This document shows positions 11,095 to 22,888 of a DNA stretch of 64,000 nucleotides, piece after piece. The stretch covers positions 1 through 64,000 of the forward strand of contig JAZAYU010001151.1 of assembly GCA_038501625.1 (NCBI GenBank). Reading direction: 5' to 3'. Position 1 is the stretch's first letter. Each line of letters opens with the position of its first letter. The position numbers and the translations under genes are program-made. The notes under the pieces were generated by a model, which was given only the letters and a program-made list of their open reading frames with translations, did no database searches and was not told the origin of the DNA. Source of the DNA: Corbicula japonica. Its lineage: Eukaryota; Mollusca; Bivalvia; Venerida; Cyrenidae.

Positions 11095-11889
11095 CTACAA
11101 CTTAACCTATTCTGTTTTCTGAAGCAGCTCTTTAGTAATCTTTTCTTATCATAAATGACACAATCTTTAAAATCGTTGAGACATCTGGAAGGCAGTACAC
11201 TCATTCAAGAATGTCGATGATAACTTAATTTAATAGACGTGCTTTGTATAAAAAAAGTTTCGTTTGGATTTGTTGTTTCAGATTTTTTTTACGGCGAACG
11301 GTAAATGGCGTTTAAGAGCTCTGTGCGTGTAAATTCGAAAATCACGTTGACGACGGATCTGGTCACTCAGAATTTAATACGGGATGACAAGCACTACTTC
11401 AATAAGTGTTTTGTGAATATGTTTTGCATAGGTAACGTCAGGCGATTTCTGTTCCTGTAAGGCAGTTAACTGCTCCGCTTATAATACGGTTGTCAATACG
11501 AGTTAATTCGCTTTGGATTTATTTTCAAACATCTCAACCACAGATGAAAATAATATTTTTAAAAATTAAATTCTTGTTACACCCAAACACAAAAACGAAT
11601 CAACACAAATAACAATTGAAATGCTCACATTATTAATATGGTACTGACAACAATATGTTCTCTTATGGCTGTTTTATATCAATATCTAGCATAATTTCAT
11701 GTTAGGTTATTTATATGACCTTTGGATTATTTTGCTGATTTCATGTAATGTTTGAAATTATTAGCGCAAAAAAACACAACAAAACTTAGTCTATATTCGT
11801 GAAGGTTTACGTGAAACAAGATAATAAAGTGGTGGCTGTTATTATTTTAGTGAAAGTTTTCAAGAAACCTAATATTTAAGTGGTGGCAG

Positions 11890-12245
11890 TTTTATGCCAC
11901 CATAGATTCTTAAAATATACAATGGTGCAGAACCCAACAAGTAATAGACAGTGGATGTGATTAGATATATGGGCGGACGGAAGACAGACATGGCGATCAC
12001 TAGAATTACCCGCCAGTCCAGGGGATCGTTTCATCAATAATTCCCGATCGGATCGTATCGTACGCTGCGATTTTAATCTGCGATCTCATCTACGATTTCG
12101 TGGCTACGATTTGTTTGATGAAACGGAATTTTCGCCGCCGCGGATCGTACGACCGATCTACGACAATCGTGGCCTACGATCGGTCGTACGACCGTTAATG
12201 AAACGAGCCCCAGGATCGGAGACAAAAATAAGTCGTCGTAATTGC
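11890..12245. mobile_element. Pearl-like 3' end interrupted by a MITE
   Basis: Sequence 11890-12020 matches the 3' part of the element at 10576-11094 (AGATTCTTAAAAT..., GGCGGACGG..., TACCCGCCAGTCCA). It resumes at 12212 as AGGATCGGAGAC, equivalent to AGAATCGGAGAC at 11084. The 191 bp between are a later insertion. Confidence 0.65.
12021..12211. mobile_element. Small MITE with GGGG(A/C)TCGTTTCAT ends
   Basis: Terminal inverted repeats pair GGGGATCGTTTCATCAA (left) with the complement of TTAATGAAACGAGCCCC (right). The interior is rich in CGAT/CGTA palindromes such as CGATCGGTCGTACGACCG. The empty site is visible in the related element at about 11084. The target duplication is at most 1-2 bp and cannot be fixed. 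Confidence 0.6.
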
Positions 12246-12800
12246 AGCGTTATGCGCTTTCGCCGTCACGGTCCGGGTTCGCTCCCAGGTAGAGGCAATA
12301 TCATTTTAATTTTTTTACACCCAAACACAAAAAAACGAAGAAGCAACACAAACAACAATATAAATGATCACATGAGTTATATGATACTGACAATAATATG
12401 TACTCTTAAGGTTTATTTTAAAGAACTGTCTAGCATTATTTCATGTTAATGTATTTATGTGAACTTTGGGATAATTGTCTTTTTTTCAGGAAATTATCCA
12501 TTATTTATTCGAAAACCTAAATAACTTTCCTGAAAGTTTTCTTCAGACCTGATATTAAAGTGAAGTAAAGCCATCATACAAACTAGCACACTTTCGAGTT
12601 AAAATATTTATCTGTGTTCATGAAATCCTCCATTGTTATGCTTGGCGAAGGTAACGTCCTTTCAAAAACAGTTTAAAAATCGCCTAACTTACCTATGCCA
12701 AACATAAGCGAATAAACTCGTATTGACAATCGTATTAATACATTAAAAAAATTAGAACAGTACAGAAAATAGTTAGACCTAAAAAATTCCTAAAATTCTA

Positions 12801-12861
12801 ATTGCAGCCAAACGCAATCATAGCGCTGAAATTGCAGCCAAACGCAATCATAGCGCTGAAA
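12801..12861. repeat. Two tandem 30-bp units
   Basis: ATTGCAGCCAAACGCAATCA followed by TAGCGCTGAA occurs twice head to tail without differences. Confidence 0.9.
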
Positions 12862-12864
12862 GAC

Positions 12865-13950
12865 TGTCGGCGATGCCACGAAACTTAGTTTAGAAGCTGA
12901 TTTGTGACACGTCTGGTTCTCAGTACTGTAGCAGCGGGTTGTTAGTAACTAATAAAATGTCTTCCGTTTTCAAGTGAATTTGTTTTGCTTTGTCATTAAA
13001 ATATGTAGTTTAAGATAATATTCTGATATGATGATCGCTAGAAAATAACCTCGTTCAGCAATCTATCATCAAATAGAAGGAATAATTAGTTTTTTAAGGG
13101 AAATGTTCCGCGGCGTACAGAAACCACACGCGCGTTATTTAACAGTGTATTTGTTATGATTTAATGTTTATCTAGGTCAACTGGTGACATACATGTATGA
13201 TAGTTCGTATTTTCTTAACTGAAAATGTAGTTGTGTAGCTTTCAAATACAATGATTTTCCTCAGTACAATTTAAATATTTGTTTAGTTTCTGCTGCCATA
13301 ACAAGAAACTATATATCACAAATATAGTTTTATTTTGATACAAGTGCAAGTTTATGTTTAGAGCGTGTGTACATGTTCTTTTTATAAATTTTGAGGAAAC
13401 CAGCTAGCCAAATCGAGATGATATTCGGGGATTATAGTCAATAATCTTTCGATTATATTCAATAAATTTTATCAGTCTGCAGTTACTTTTGTAAGTATGA
13501 ATGGACCTTAATATCGGGACTATTTGAAACTTTTCATTCGCAAAATTGAATGCCTCATGCAAATCAAATGAACTCAGCAGCGTAGCTTGTGCAACGGTGT
13601 TGTTCTTTGTTTGTTGGATGGTGTTTCTGTCCTGAACGTTTCAAAATTACACTAGAACGTACAAAAACACTTGAAAATCGTAAAATGATGAGCTTGCAGT
13701 GTCTGCATAAAATTTCGGCCTGATCTCGCTGTCACCAATTCACCGGGTTTTAAAGTAGTTTGATATCTCTTGAGCTTACATTAATTGCAACAACGATAAT
13801 TTGAAAGTACGAATCGACGGCAGAATGCTGATGAGCTTTATGGCTTGATGGAATGATATGTGGCCCACATTAAAGTGTTGTGCTATGAAGTTGATAGTTG
13901 CAATACACACTTACGGTAATAAAAGGCTAATTGAACAATTCTAAGCACTT
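12865..13950. other. No gene seen
   Basis: AT-rich sequence with no convincing exon, RNA gene or repeat structure by eye. Confidence 0.4.
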
Positions 13951-13954
13951 CACT

Positions 13955-14277
13955 ATATTTTATTGGAAATGAATAGTTGTCAGCCTTCCCCAATGAATAG
14001 TTGTCAGCCTTCCCCATTTTTATATTTTATTGGAAATGAATAGTTGTCAGCCTTCTCCATTTTTATATTTTATTGGAAATGAATAGTTGTCAGCCTTCCC
14101 CATTTTTATATTTTATTGGAAATGAATAGTTGTCAGCCTTCTCCATTTTTGTATTTTATTGGAAATGAATAGTTGTCAGCCTTCCCCATTTTTATATTTT
14201 TATTGGAAATAAATAGTTTTCAGCCTTCCCCATTTTTATATTTTATTGGAAATGAATAGTTGTCAGCCTTCCCCATT
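13955..14277. repeat. 43-bp minisatellite, about seven units
   Basis: Units contain TATTGGAAATGAATAGTTGT then CAGCCTTCCCCATTTTTATA. CAGCC repeats at 14048, 14091 and 14134 give a 43-bp period. The first unit is internally deleted. Confidence 0.92.
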
Positions 14278-14519
14278 TGAATATTCACGAAGGACTTGTT
14301 GACTGAATTTTGGCAGACCTGTTGATGAAGGAGAAATCTAAGATCAACCGATCTGATGAAGTGTTGGCTAGTGTTCTTTAAAAGAATTGAAGTTGAAACT
14401 CACTTTTACAAATATCGCATATTGTATATAGTTTCTGGACAACAGGGCATTAGATATTGATGTCAGTAACTCATTACTGATTACGACATTTAAATTGATT
14501 TTTAGTTTTACTTAGATTT

Positions 14520-14730
14520 TGCTTTAACTTTGCTTTCGTTGAAAATAGTATTTTAAGGATTTTACTTATTTTTCTTATATGTTTTAACTTATCTTAACGT
14601 ATGTAAAATAAACATAACATTGGTTTGTGCAAAATTTTATTAAACTGCGTTTTGCAGTTAAAGAGATTTTAGCTAATTTTCTTTTTTCATCAATGACAGC
14701 GCAGTGACAACTTCCATAGCACCCTGAGCT
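14520..14730 (+). repeat. Dispersed repeat family R (copy 1)
   Basis: The core TAACGTATGTAAAATAAA, followed by a TTTGTGCAAAATTTTATTAA-type segment, recurs at about 32930-33130 and 35397-35582, and inverted at 34874-35062. No coding content is seen. Confidence 0.5.
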
Positions 14731-14734
14731 TCTT

Positions 14735-15244
14735 ATGTGTTTATGTACATTGGAATGAAACATTTTCGAATTAATGGGTGGGTTGGAGTTCACCATGACA
14801 ATTATAATTATTTGTTCATATTGCATAACAAGACTGTTCTGTTTTATTGACATAATTAAGCTTTTTATTCCTTTTTGCATGAAGACCTTGATGTTTGACA
14901 TAATAATCTGTAATTGTTCACTGTGAAGGGGCAAATGTCATGTTTAAATTTAAGTACGACGTTATTAAATCTTATCAAGGATCGTATAACTGAAAGGAAA
15001 CCCTTTGCTGCATTACTCTAGACTTGACTCGGGGCATGGTAGGGTATCTTAACGATGAGCGTTACACTTCCTGCCAGTCTTCAAAAAATTAAGAGTATAT
15101 ATAATCCGCTTACTCATTAGCGATAAATAATCAGGCTATAAAGATAACATATCATCATATGAATTTCATTCTTTAAACGAGATTACTTAAACATATTTTA
15201 TTCATTCAACGAGACACGATTTTTAAAAATATATTCATATAAAA
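14735..15244. other. Upstream region of the TRIM-like pseudogene; no gene seen
   Basis: AT-rich; no promoter motif that I can defend. Confidence 0.35.
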
Positions 15245-17261
15245 ATGGCTAATAAGACAGCTAATATAAAAGAAGTTCCGATGGTGAATTTGGTATACAA
15301 AACAAGATATGCTGATAGTGATGAGATTCTAGTGATATACTGTGACAGTATGTGTCAACAAAGAGGTGTACAGAATGATCAGGTGGATGGATTCTGTGTA
15401 GACTGCCTGGAGTATTTATGTTCAACGTGCCGGGAATATCATAAAGCATATTTGCCAGGACACAAACAGTATGATAAGCATGAAATGCCAACGGATGTTT
15501 GCACTGACACTTGCCATGAACATAGAGGCAAACTTGTAAAGTTCTACTGTGAGAGCTGCGATGCTTTCATTTGCGTTAACTGCAAGTGGTAAACACAAAG
15601 ATTGTGCAAAAGTTGATTTTTTACAACTAGTTGTACAGAACATTGAGAACGGAGATCGTTTTAAGGATTTTGAAAGTAGACTTACCCAGATTGAAAGTAA
15701 ATATGATAAGATAGAAATAGCACATAATAAACGCTAGGGTCGTATTTTTGAAATACAAGGTCGATGGCAGAATTGCACTCAAATCTCAAAAGCAGGAGCT
15801 AATAGAAGAATTTGATAATGCAACTAGAAATGTTCACAGGGTCATTAAAGAAGCATTTAATGCCGATAAGGTAAGACATAAAAAAATACAAGAGCAGGTG
15901 AAACGATAGGAGAGGAAATTTCCACTGTGAAAAATAATATAAGCAATTACAAGAAAACATAACAGAGATGCAAACTCTTCAAAGCAATGAAAAAGTCAAT
16001 ACCAAAAATTGACGCTCTAAATGAGCAACTTGAAAAGGAAAGAAACCAGTCTGAATGTACAGTAACGGAATACTTCTATAAACCGGAAAAGACGATCCTG
16101 AAAGGTTTGTTTGTAGGAGAAATAGAGGTTGATGGGGTAATCAAACCTTCTGATGATTCCCGACGTCTCAAAATACAAGAAAAATCCAGAGAAATCGAGA
16201 AAAAAAGAAAAAGAAGTTATACAAAGGTCTAAAGAACATGAAGAAAAAACAAAAATAATGGAACAGAATTCAAAAGAGACTGAACAATATTTAAAAGAGG
16301 CTGAGATACGAGAAAGTGACGCCGAAAAATATTTAAGAGGAATTGAAAGAACATCAAAAGAGACTGAACAAAAATAAGAGAGAGTGAAAGAAAGTCGAGA
16401 GAAGCAGAACAAAATTTTTTACAAGCTCATCGAAAGTTAAGAGATGCTGAAACAATGTTGAGAGATGCTGAAAACAAATTAAGAGACTCGGAACAAAAAT
16501 CAATGGAGATTGAAAGAAATGAAAAGAGACTTAACGGAGTTCGGGACGCGCTGAAAGAAAAATCAAGAAAAGTCAATGACAAATCAAGACAGGCTGAAAT
16601 AACATCAGGAGAGGCTGAATAAACTTTCAATGAAGCTGAACAAAAACTAAGAGAGGCTGAACAAACGTCCATACAGGTTGAACATAATAGAAAGGAGTAT
16701 GAAAAAATATTAAAACAGGTCGAAGAAAAGTCGAGAGACACTGATAAGAAATCAAGAACGGCTAAAGTAAAAATATGGAAGGCTGAACAAAAGTCAAGAG
16801 AGACTGAACAAAAGTCAAAAGAGGTAGAAAACAAATCAAAAGAAGCTGAAGAAAATTTAAAAAGAGCTGAGCAAAAATCGTGTGAGGCTGAACAGATAAA
16901 ATGGAAGGCTGAACATAATTTATGGGTGGCTAAACAGAAATCACAGGAGGCTGAAAAGAAATCAATGGAGGCTGAACAAAAATCAATTCAAGCAAAACAA
17001 ATTATAAATGACTATGAACGAAAATCAGTAGAAGCTGAAGAAAATTTATTGAAGGCAGAACTAAAATCAAGAGAGGCTAAAGCTGAGATCGAACAGGCAC
17101 GGAATAAAGTAAACATTTTACGGTTGCGGTGGATAGGTTTTACTGTAGTGTCAGTGTTTATTTCAATTATTTATGCCTCAGGGATTGGATATAAGTATAT
17201 TTGTGTAATGCATTTAGCCCTGTTTGTCTGTGTTTATCGTTTTTGTGCCATGTTACCATAA
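15245..17261 (+). pseudogene. B-box / coiled-coil (TRIM-like) gene with C-terminal membrane segment, frame-broken
   Basis: The opening 115 codons (ATG at 15245) contain two B-box-type zinc fingers: CQQRG...FCVDCLEYLCSTC...HK, then CHEHRGKLVKFYCESC...CVNC, whose last ligands (KHKDC) lie in another frame after a stop at 15590. This pattern is typical of the large molluscan TRIM-like family. Downstream pieces in shifting frames encode a long coiled coil of heptads of the form K-S-x-E-A-E-Q, then a hydrophobic segment (WIGFTVVSVFISIIYASGIG) and a second one, ending at 17261. Breaks occur near 15590, 15735, 15908, 15960, 16232, 16376 and a TAA at 16619. No introns are evident. The final piece (16926-17261) is intact. 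No RING finger precedes the B-boxes. I read it as a pseudogene; sequencing errors cannot explain this many breaks. Confidence 0.75.
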
Positions 17262-17666
17262 ATTAAGAGACTTGGATAAAAATATTCATTCTACTAACAA
17301 TAACAATAAAACACTAAAAATAATATCACGTGTACTTCTGGATAATAATAATAATAATGATAATAATAATAAATTCTTTATTTTTAGAGGATAACATATT
17401 TGGCATGGCCATTCTTACATATGGTCCTCTTAAAAACATGTACAAATTATTACAAATTTATATTCATATATACATTCATGCATTCTCATAATATAATTGA
17501 AAGAAAGAAAAAAAATTACACTAAAATTTCAAGAACAATATGAAAATGCTGAAAACAGACATATTTAAATGAAAAATTGTAACAATAGCATTTATAACAA
17601 AAGATTCATTACCCAAACATCTTAAACATTTACACATAATTACACTGTAATTGTATTGACAATGCA

Positions 17667-18843
17667 CTACATATTATCAAATAAGAATTTTTTAACATGT
17701 TTTTTAAATGATTTAAATGTTTTGCATGACTTTACGCTCAAAGGAAGAGAGTTCCATAAATTTGGACCAACAACTGAAAATGATTTACTGTATAATAGAG
17801 TGTTAAATTTTGGAACTAATAGATTCCCATTTGAAATAGATCTTAATTGCCTTTCGTTGCTATATGTTAGTTCTTTAAACATCGAAGTTATATACACTGG
17901 AGCTAAGTTATGTAATGCTTTGTAGGTTAGTAAAAGAATATGGTATTTGATACGACATCGGACAGGCAGCCAGCTTAAATGTTTAAACATGACAGATGAA
18001 GGCGTAGTCAGCCCTGTTTTAAGAATAATTCGCGCTGCTCGTTTTTGTAGTTTTTCGAGTTGAAAAATATTGGATGAGTTTGTTCCGCCCCAAACCAAAC
18101 AACCATAATCAAATAAGGGAATTATATACGCATTGTAATACTTTATCAAACAATCTTGAGAGACATATGAAGATAATAACTGCATGAGAGTAAGTTTACG
18201 GGAAATCTGAGTAACCATATGATGAACTTGTAAGTTCCAAGTCAGTTTATTATCAATAGTTACCCCTAGTAACCTTTGTTGGGTAACTGATGATTTTTCT
18301 GCATTAAGGAGCATGTCATTATTTACACACCAGTTTAATACTTTATCGTTTGCTGATTGCAGTTTTTGCTTAATAACATCTACATTTTTTGTCATGCGTA
18401 TGTACAGTCGTGTCATCCGCAAAGAGGTCGGTCGAACACTTGTTGATATATAAGGGAAGATCATTGATAAACATAAGGAATAATACAGGTCCTAACACAT
18501 AGCCCTGTGGGACTCCCATCGTAACTGGCCGCGGCTCAGATACCTTATTACTAATTACAACGCTCTGAACACGTCCGGTCAGGTAAGAATTGAAAAAGTC
18601 GACCGCATTGTCAGAGAATTTGTAAATCTTAAGTTTATTTAAAAGCAGCTGGAAATCAACTAAATCAAAAGCTTTCCTGAGGTCGTAAAATATTGTCCCG
18701 GTTAATTCACCAGCATTCATATTTCCTAACCAGTTATCAATTATTTTAACAAGGGCTGTTTGACATGAATGCAAGTGTCTAAACCCCGATTGTCCTTCGT
18801 TAATTAAGTTGTACTTATTAAGGAAAGACAAAAGGTGTCTCAC
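17667..18843 (-). pseudogene. LINE reverse transcriptase, frameshifted
   Basis: RT motifs in order: GFRHLHSCQTAL, YDLRKAFDLVD (catalytic Asp block), GVPQGYVLGPVLF (normally GVPQGSVLGP) and the active-site box LFADDTT. A frameshift just after FADDTT moves the rest into the ORF beginning at 18464, which continues with LGVTIDNKLTW, DYGCLVWGG, LEKLQKRAARIIL and WNSLPLSVK, the usual C-terminal landmarks of jockey/CR1-like RTs. With the frameshift it cannot make a whole enzyme. Confidence 0.85.
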
Positions 18844-19572
18844 TATGTGTCGTTCAAATATTTTTGATGTTACAGGAAGTATCGATATTGGTCTATAATT
18901 AGTAGGATTGGATTTGTCACCGGTTTTAAACCTCGGAAAAACTTTGGCATGTTTAAGGGTGTTAGGAAATGTATTGTTGATAATACAGTTATTAATTAGC
19001 TTGGTAATACTTGTAGCTATAACATTCCCAGATAGTCTAAGTAATTTCGGACTAAGTCCATCTAGACCAGTTGCTTTTGTTATGTCTAGTTTTCGTAAAA
19101 AAATTTAAAACGTCATTTTCTTTAATAAAAGGAATAGTAAAGTAAATGAAATTTGGAACTCTTGTATTCACAAATTCTTCCAATTTGTCAAGTGAACCAT
19201 TATTTGCGTTAATTCTATCAGTAGAGTAAATGTTATAAACGTCTTTGATATTGGTAAAATACTCGTTTAAAAAGTTCGCAATTTCGCTGATGTCATTTAT
19301 CGTATGCCCATCAATTTCAAGAGAGTAAATAATATCCCTATGTCCAGAGTTACCACGAAGGTCATTAATATGTTTCCATAAATACGAGATATTTTTCTTG
19401 TCTTCGATTGCAGTTTCTATTAGCCGCTGTTTGTTTTCCTAATAAGACACTTTACTTTGTTTCGCCAGTATGTATACAGTAGCCACTGTTTAGTTCTCTC
19501 TATTACGCCCTGCCTTAATAGCATCTTCATTTATCCAATCAGGTCTACTAATATTCTTTACACGTTTGGTTT

Positions 19573-20424
19573 TTAAGGAAGAATGACATTTAATACATAC
19601 ATAAAAGTGACAGTCCATCTTTGAAATTCATCATCAGGTCCGTCTGATATTGAAAAATCTAACAATGACTCATGTAAATCACTTAAAAAGTCTGTTTCAG
19701 AAAATTTTCGAAAAGATTGATAAGTAATTTCAGTATGCGTTAGTTTTGTATTGTTACTACCATGTACGCATCTTGTAAAAGAAATTGGATAGTGATCACT
19801 AATTGCAACTTGAGCTACAAAAGATTCAACAACAAAATTAATATCACAGTTTCGGGCATATAAATGATCAATAATAGATGCTGACGATTTAGTTACGCGA
19901 GTGTGGGTTTTAATAAGTTGACATAAATCATGATTTCTTAAGCACTGTGCCCATGCTTGGTTTTTAATAGAGTCGGTGTCAGTGCAATCATTTATATTAA
20001 AGTCACCAAGTATATACATTTCAAGATTACACATTGACGAGGTTTCAATCTGCCTTTCAAAACATTCACTCTAACTAACTGGAGCCCAAGGTGGTCGGTA
20101 TACAGAGCAAACAAGAATTGGCTTGATACTTTTAATCCTTACCTCTACCCATAGGCTCTCAACATCATCAGTTTCTAAGTCAAGCCTACGTGTATAGTGT
20201 AGATGATCAGCTATGTATAAAACTATCCCACCCCCAGACGTTTTACTAATATTTGTACAATCACGATCTTTTCGCTCGATAATAAAATTTGGAACAGAAA
20301 TAGTTTCATTATCAACTTCATGATTAAGAAAGGTTTCGCATACTCCAAATAAATCAATATCATTTGATCTATATACCAACATTTTTAGTTCATCTAATTT
20401 AGAAAGTAGGTGATTAATGTTCAT
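19573..20424 (-). pseudogene. LINE apurinic-type endonuclease, broken
   Basis: Two fragments make up an exonuclease/endonuclease/phosphatase fold: 20424-20071 carries GVCETFLN, SGGGIVLYI and CSVYRPP; 20034-19573 carries ILGDFNIN (catalytic Asp-Asn) and ISDHYPI (catalytic Asp-His). The interval 20035-20070 holds a frame break. Between 19573 and 18843 the RT N-terminal linker is heavily decayed. Confidence 0.8.
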
Positions 20425-20442
20425 TTATAAATGTACTTAGCT

Positions 20443-20763
20443 CTACTCTTTGCCGCAACTAAATTTTATTTTCCTTGACTGATGCTGCTTCATTTCGTGG
20501 TACCTTTCTATGTCGATTATCGAGACAGTAAAACTCGCATATTGCGCATAACCACAGACACGGCACATAAGCACGGAATTGCCGGTCTTAAACTTTTTTA
20601 GCAATCTATGGCGGATAAGAAATAGACACGTACAGGAACCACATGTTGCTTGGTCAGTGTATGCGTCGCAGCAGTTTCCGAGAAAGAACATATAAGCAAG
20701 AAAACGAGGGACGTATTTATATCTCCGCGCCGCGGCCTTCACCGTTGTTGTGTCGTTTTTCAC
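20443..20763 (-). pseudogene. Possible 5' Cys-rich open frame of the LINE
   Basis: A 106-codon frame just upstream of the endonuclease on the same strand. It contains CCDAYTDQATCGSCTC and CRVCGYAQYAS, a pattern resembling a small zinc-binding module, and ends in a basic stretch. It may be the N-terminal part of the LINE protein. Support is position and Cys spacing only. Confidence 0.35.
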
Positions 20764-21979
20764 TGTGTGCTATTCTCACTGTCACCAACTAAAGTTCAAG
20801 CAACATACCACTTAAAAACATGGCTATTGTTTTTGCTATACTATTTTGACGCTTTTATGAGAAAACTTGAACTCTTCTCTAATCATAAAAGAATTTAGAA
20901 TTTGCACAATATGAAGTACAATGTATATGTATGGAAAGCCAGAGCTGTCTTATATTGTTGTTTTCGAATGTATTCAACCGCTTTGGTATTATATCAGTTT
21001 ATTTCTATAATATATAAAACCAAAACATGCATTTATTGAACCAATACTCATTATATTTATCCACGCGTACAATATATTATACGGACTCGTCGATATATGA
21101 AACCAATATACCTTTATGTAGATTCAGCCTTGCTATGTTTGTATTGGAAACTGTATTGAATGAAACCAGTATGTTCAAATATGAATTCACATTTTAATAT
21201 ATACAACCAACTGCCTTTGTAAAGAACCAACTTGCGCATATATAAATATATTTTTGAATTGTATTTAACGAATGTGTTAATATTTAAAACCGAATTAGAC
21301 ATACATAAATCCAACTGTCCTTATGGGGAACGAGAGTAGCATTATATTATATCATTTTCACGATATATGAAAGTAAACTGTTCATATATAAAACCGAATA
21401 AGAAATATATATGTTCGTTTTGTAATTGTATGAAATAACGTTATGCTTATATTGTTCTGATTTATCAGTGCATGGCGTCTTCTGCATGCCTAACCGGTGT
21501 CGAAGTAAAATACATCTCCCAACGAATAGTCTCGTCAATATAATGACAAGCCGGTTTCATATAACGAAGAACGGTACGACACATTGTCGAAACGGATATA
21601 TATAAAGAATTATTGTATCCATATATTGATCTTACGTTTAATATAAGAACGTTTTCAGTTAATATAATGTTAAATGAAATAAAAGCAATGCATTTCGGTT
21701 AAGTATAATGATAGCTGCTCTTATTGTATATCAAACCGAACATATATATTTCTTATTCGGTTTTATATATGAACAGTTTACTTTCATATATTGTCAAAAT
21801 AATATCATATAATGCTATAGTGCGATTATATTAACCTGCCCATTTTGCATACATTATTCGGTGGTTGGTTGTGATATTTTTAACTTTATCACCAAAGCGT
21901 GAAAGTCGTCATTACCTTAACGGGAAATCCATTATTCATGAAGTATATAGGTGTCTTCTTTCCGCTAGGTAGGTATGAA

Positions 21980-22052
21980 AGCGGAATGGCTCAGTGGTAA
22001 AGTGAAGCATTCAAACGCTAAAGGTATGTGGTTCGAGTCCTGCTAGAGCCAT
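21980..22052 (+). other. tRNA-like segment with A and B boxes
   Basis: A box TGGCTCAGTGG and exact B box GGTTCGAGTCC at tRNA spacing, with a T run shortly after (about 22053). When numbered by the A box, the acceptor and T stems do not pair, though ATGGCTC/GAGCCAT flank the body. It is a pol III promoter-like relic or SINE head rather than a functional tRNA. Confidence 0.45.
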
Positions 22053-22103
22053 TTTTGTTTTATACTTTTTTACCAATCGAGAGATGTAGTGATTGACGCT
22101 AAT

Positions 22104-22199
22104 ATGGACAACTTTGTGGTCAATCTTGCCGATGACAGCAGCGATGATGACGACAGTGACAGTGGCACTGACACCGCAAGTGAAACAGAACTGTTGTGA
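22104..22199 (+). CDS. Acidic mini-ORF (31 codons), possible transposase tail relic
   Basis: ATG at 22104 to TGA at 22197. The product begins MDNFVVNLADDSS and continues with a D/S/T/E-rich tail ending SETELL. Upstream codons are also open for a short distance. Acidic Ser/Asp tails are common at the C terminus of transposases such as pogo-type proteins, so this may be the last scrap of a lost enzyme. That is inference from composition only. Confidence 0.25.
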   Translation: MDNFVVNLADDSSDDDDSDSGTDTASETELL

Positions 22200-22349
22200 T
22201 ATGTTTAAAATATTTTGTACTGATATAATTTGTGACATGAAAATATCAATATTAGAATAAAAAGTCCATAAAAATAAATCAATAAAGCCCCAAAAAACCA
22301 TAATATTTTAAAAAAAAATACACAAACAAACAATAAACATCTACAATAT

Positions 22350-22455
22350 AAAACGCAAATATTATAGATCCAAGTACGACTCGAACCCGTGCCAAGCGGC
22401 AAACAAAAAAAATGTTCTTTGCTATTTTCTGCCTTCCTACCAACTGCGCTATCGA
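22350..22455 (-). other. Second tRNA-like segment, opposite strand
   Basis: On the minus strand: A box TAGCGCAGTTGG and B box GGGTTCGAGTC, separated by an expanded middle with an A/T-rich insert. The stems do not form a standard cloverleaf. It probably marks a tRNA-derived SINE. Confidence 0.45.
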
Positions 22456-22708
22456 CGCACGTGGAAGTGAAGGCAGTTTTAAAGATATACATACAAATGC
22501 AAAAGACCAGTCCAAAATAGCAAGGATATCCCCGTTTCAAAATAGCACGTTCAACCACTGTGTAATGTATGCATAATGGGCAGGTTAATATAATCGCACT
22601 ATACACTCGTTACACACAAGGACAGATGGATACATATATGTCTACTTTGATTTGATAAAAAGATGCAGTCATTAAATACAATGTCAATATGAACTGATAT
22701 ATTGCAAC

Positions 22709-22888
22709 ATTGGTTACACATTTGAATGGTTGGTTCAACGAATGATGAATCGAATAAATTTAAGTATTACTCGATTTCATACAAGGACGAAGCGAATATT
22801 GGTTACACATTTGAATGGTTGGTTCAACGAATGATAAATCGAAATAATATAAGTATTACACGATTTCATACAAGGACGAAGCGAATAT
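22709..22888. repeat. Two tandem ~90-bp units
   Basis: TTGGTTACACATTTGAATGG followed by TTGGTTCAACGAATGAT starts at about 22710 and again at about 22800, each unit ending in ACAAGGACGAAGCGAATAT. Confidence 0.85.

Larger units (their letters stand above)
11570..12475. repeat. Direct repeat flanking a nested insertion
   Basis: Sequence at 11570-11745 (CACCCAAACACAAAAACGAA onward to the TAGCATAATTTCATG region) recurs at about 12317-12475, an offset of roughly 745 bp, at perhaps 75-80% identity by eye. Between them lie the 3' end of a pearl-like element and a MITE. The AATACG...TCAATACGAGTT segment at 11482 also recurs inverted near 12706-12740. Confidence 0.6.
17340..20770 (-). mobile_element. 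Decayed non-LTR retrotransposon (LINE, CR1/L2/jockey-like)
   Basis: Minus-strand order: possible 5' Cys-rich segment (20763-20443), APE-type endonuclease (20424-19573), linker, reverse transcriptase (18843-18370), RT C-terminal region (18464-17667), 3' tail, then an (ATT/ATC)n microsatellite at 17341-17372 as the 3' end. Several frameshifts separate the blocks. A terminal trinucleotide microsatellite tail fits CR1/L2-type elements. The 5' end cannot be placed exactly; it lies before the target duplication at 20925. Confidence 0.85.
21815..22603. mobile_element. Nested unit with ~45-bp inverted ends inside the 20.9-23.4 kb element
   Basis: Sequence TATAGTGCGATTATATTAAC plus CTGCCCATTTTGCATACATTA at the left recurs inverted at 22560-22603. 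It encloses both tRNA-like segments and the acidic mini-ORF. It may be an insertion or part of the original interior. Confidence 0.6.

Noticed and set aside
16017..16834. Minus-strand ORFs of 131 and 135 codons opposite the TRIM-like pseudogene
   Set aside because: Antisense shadows of the heptad repeat (Ser/Phe-rich complements of AGA/GAA-rich codons).
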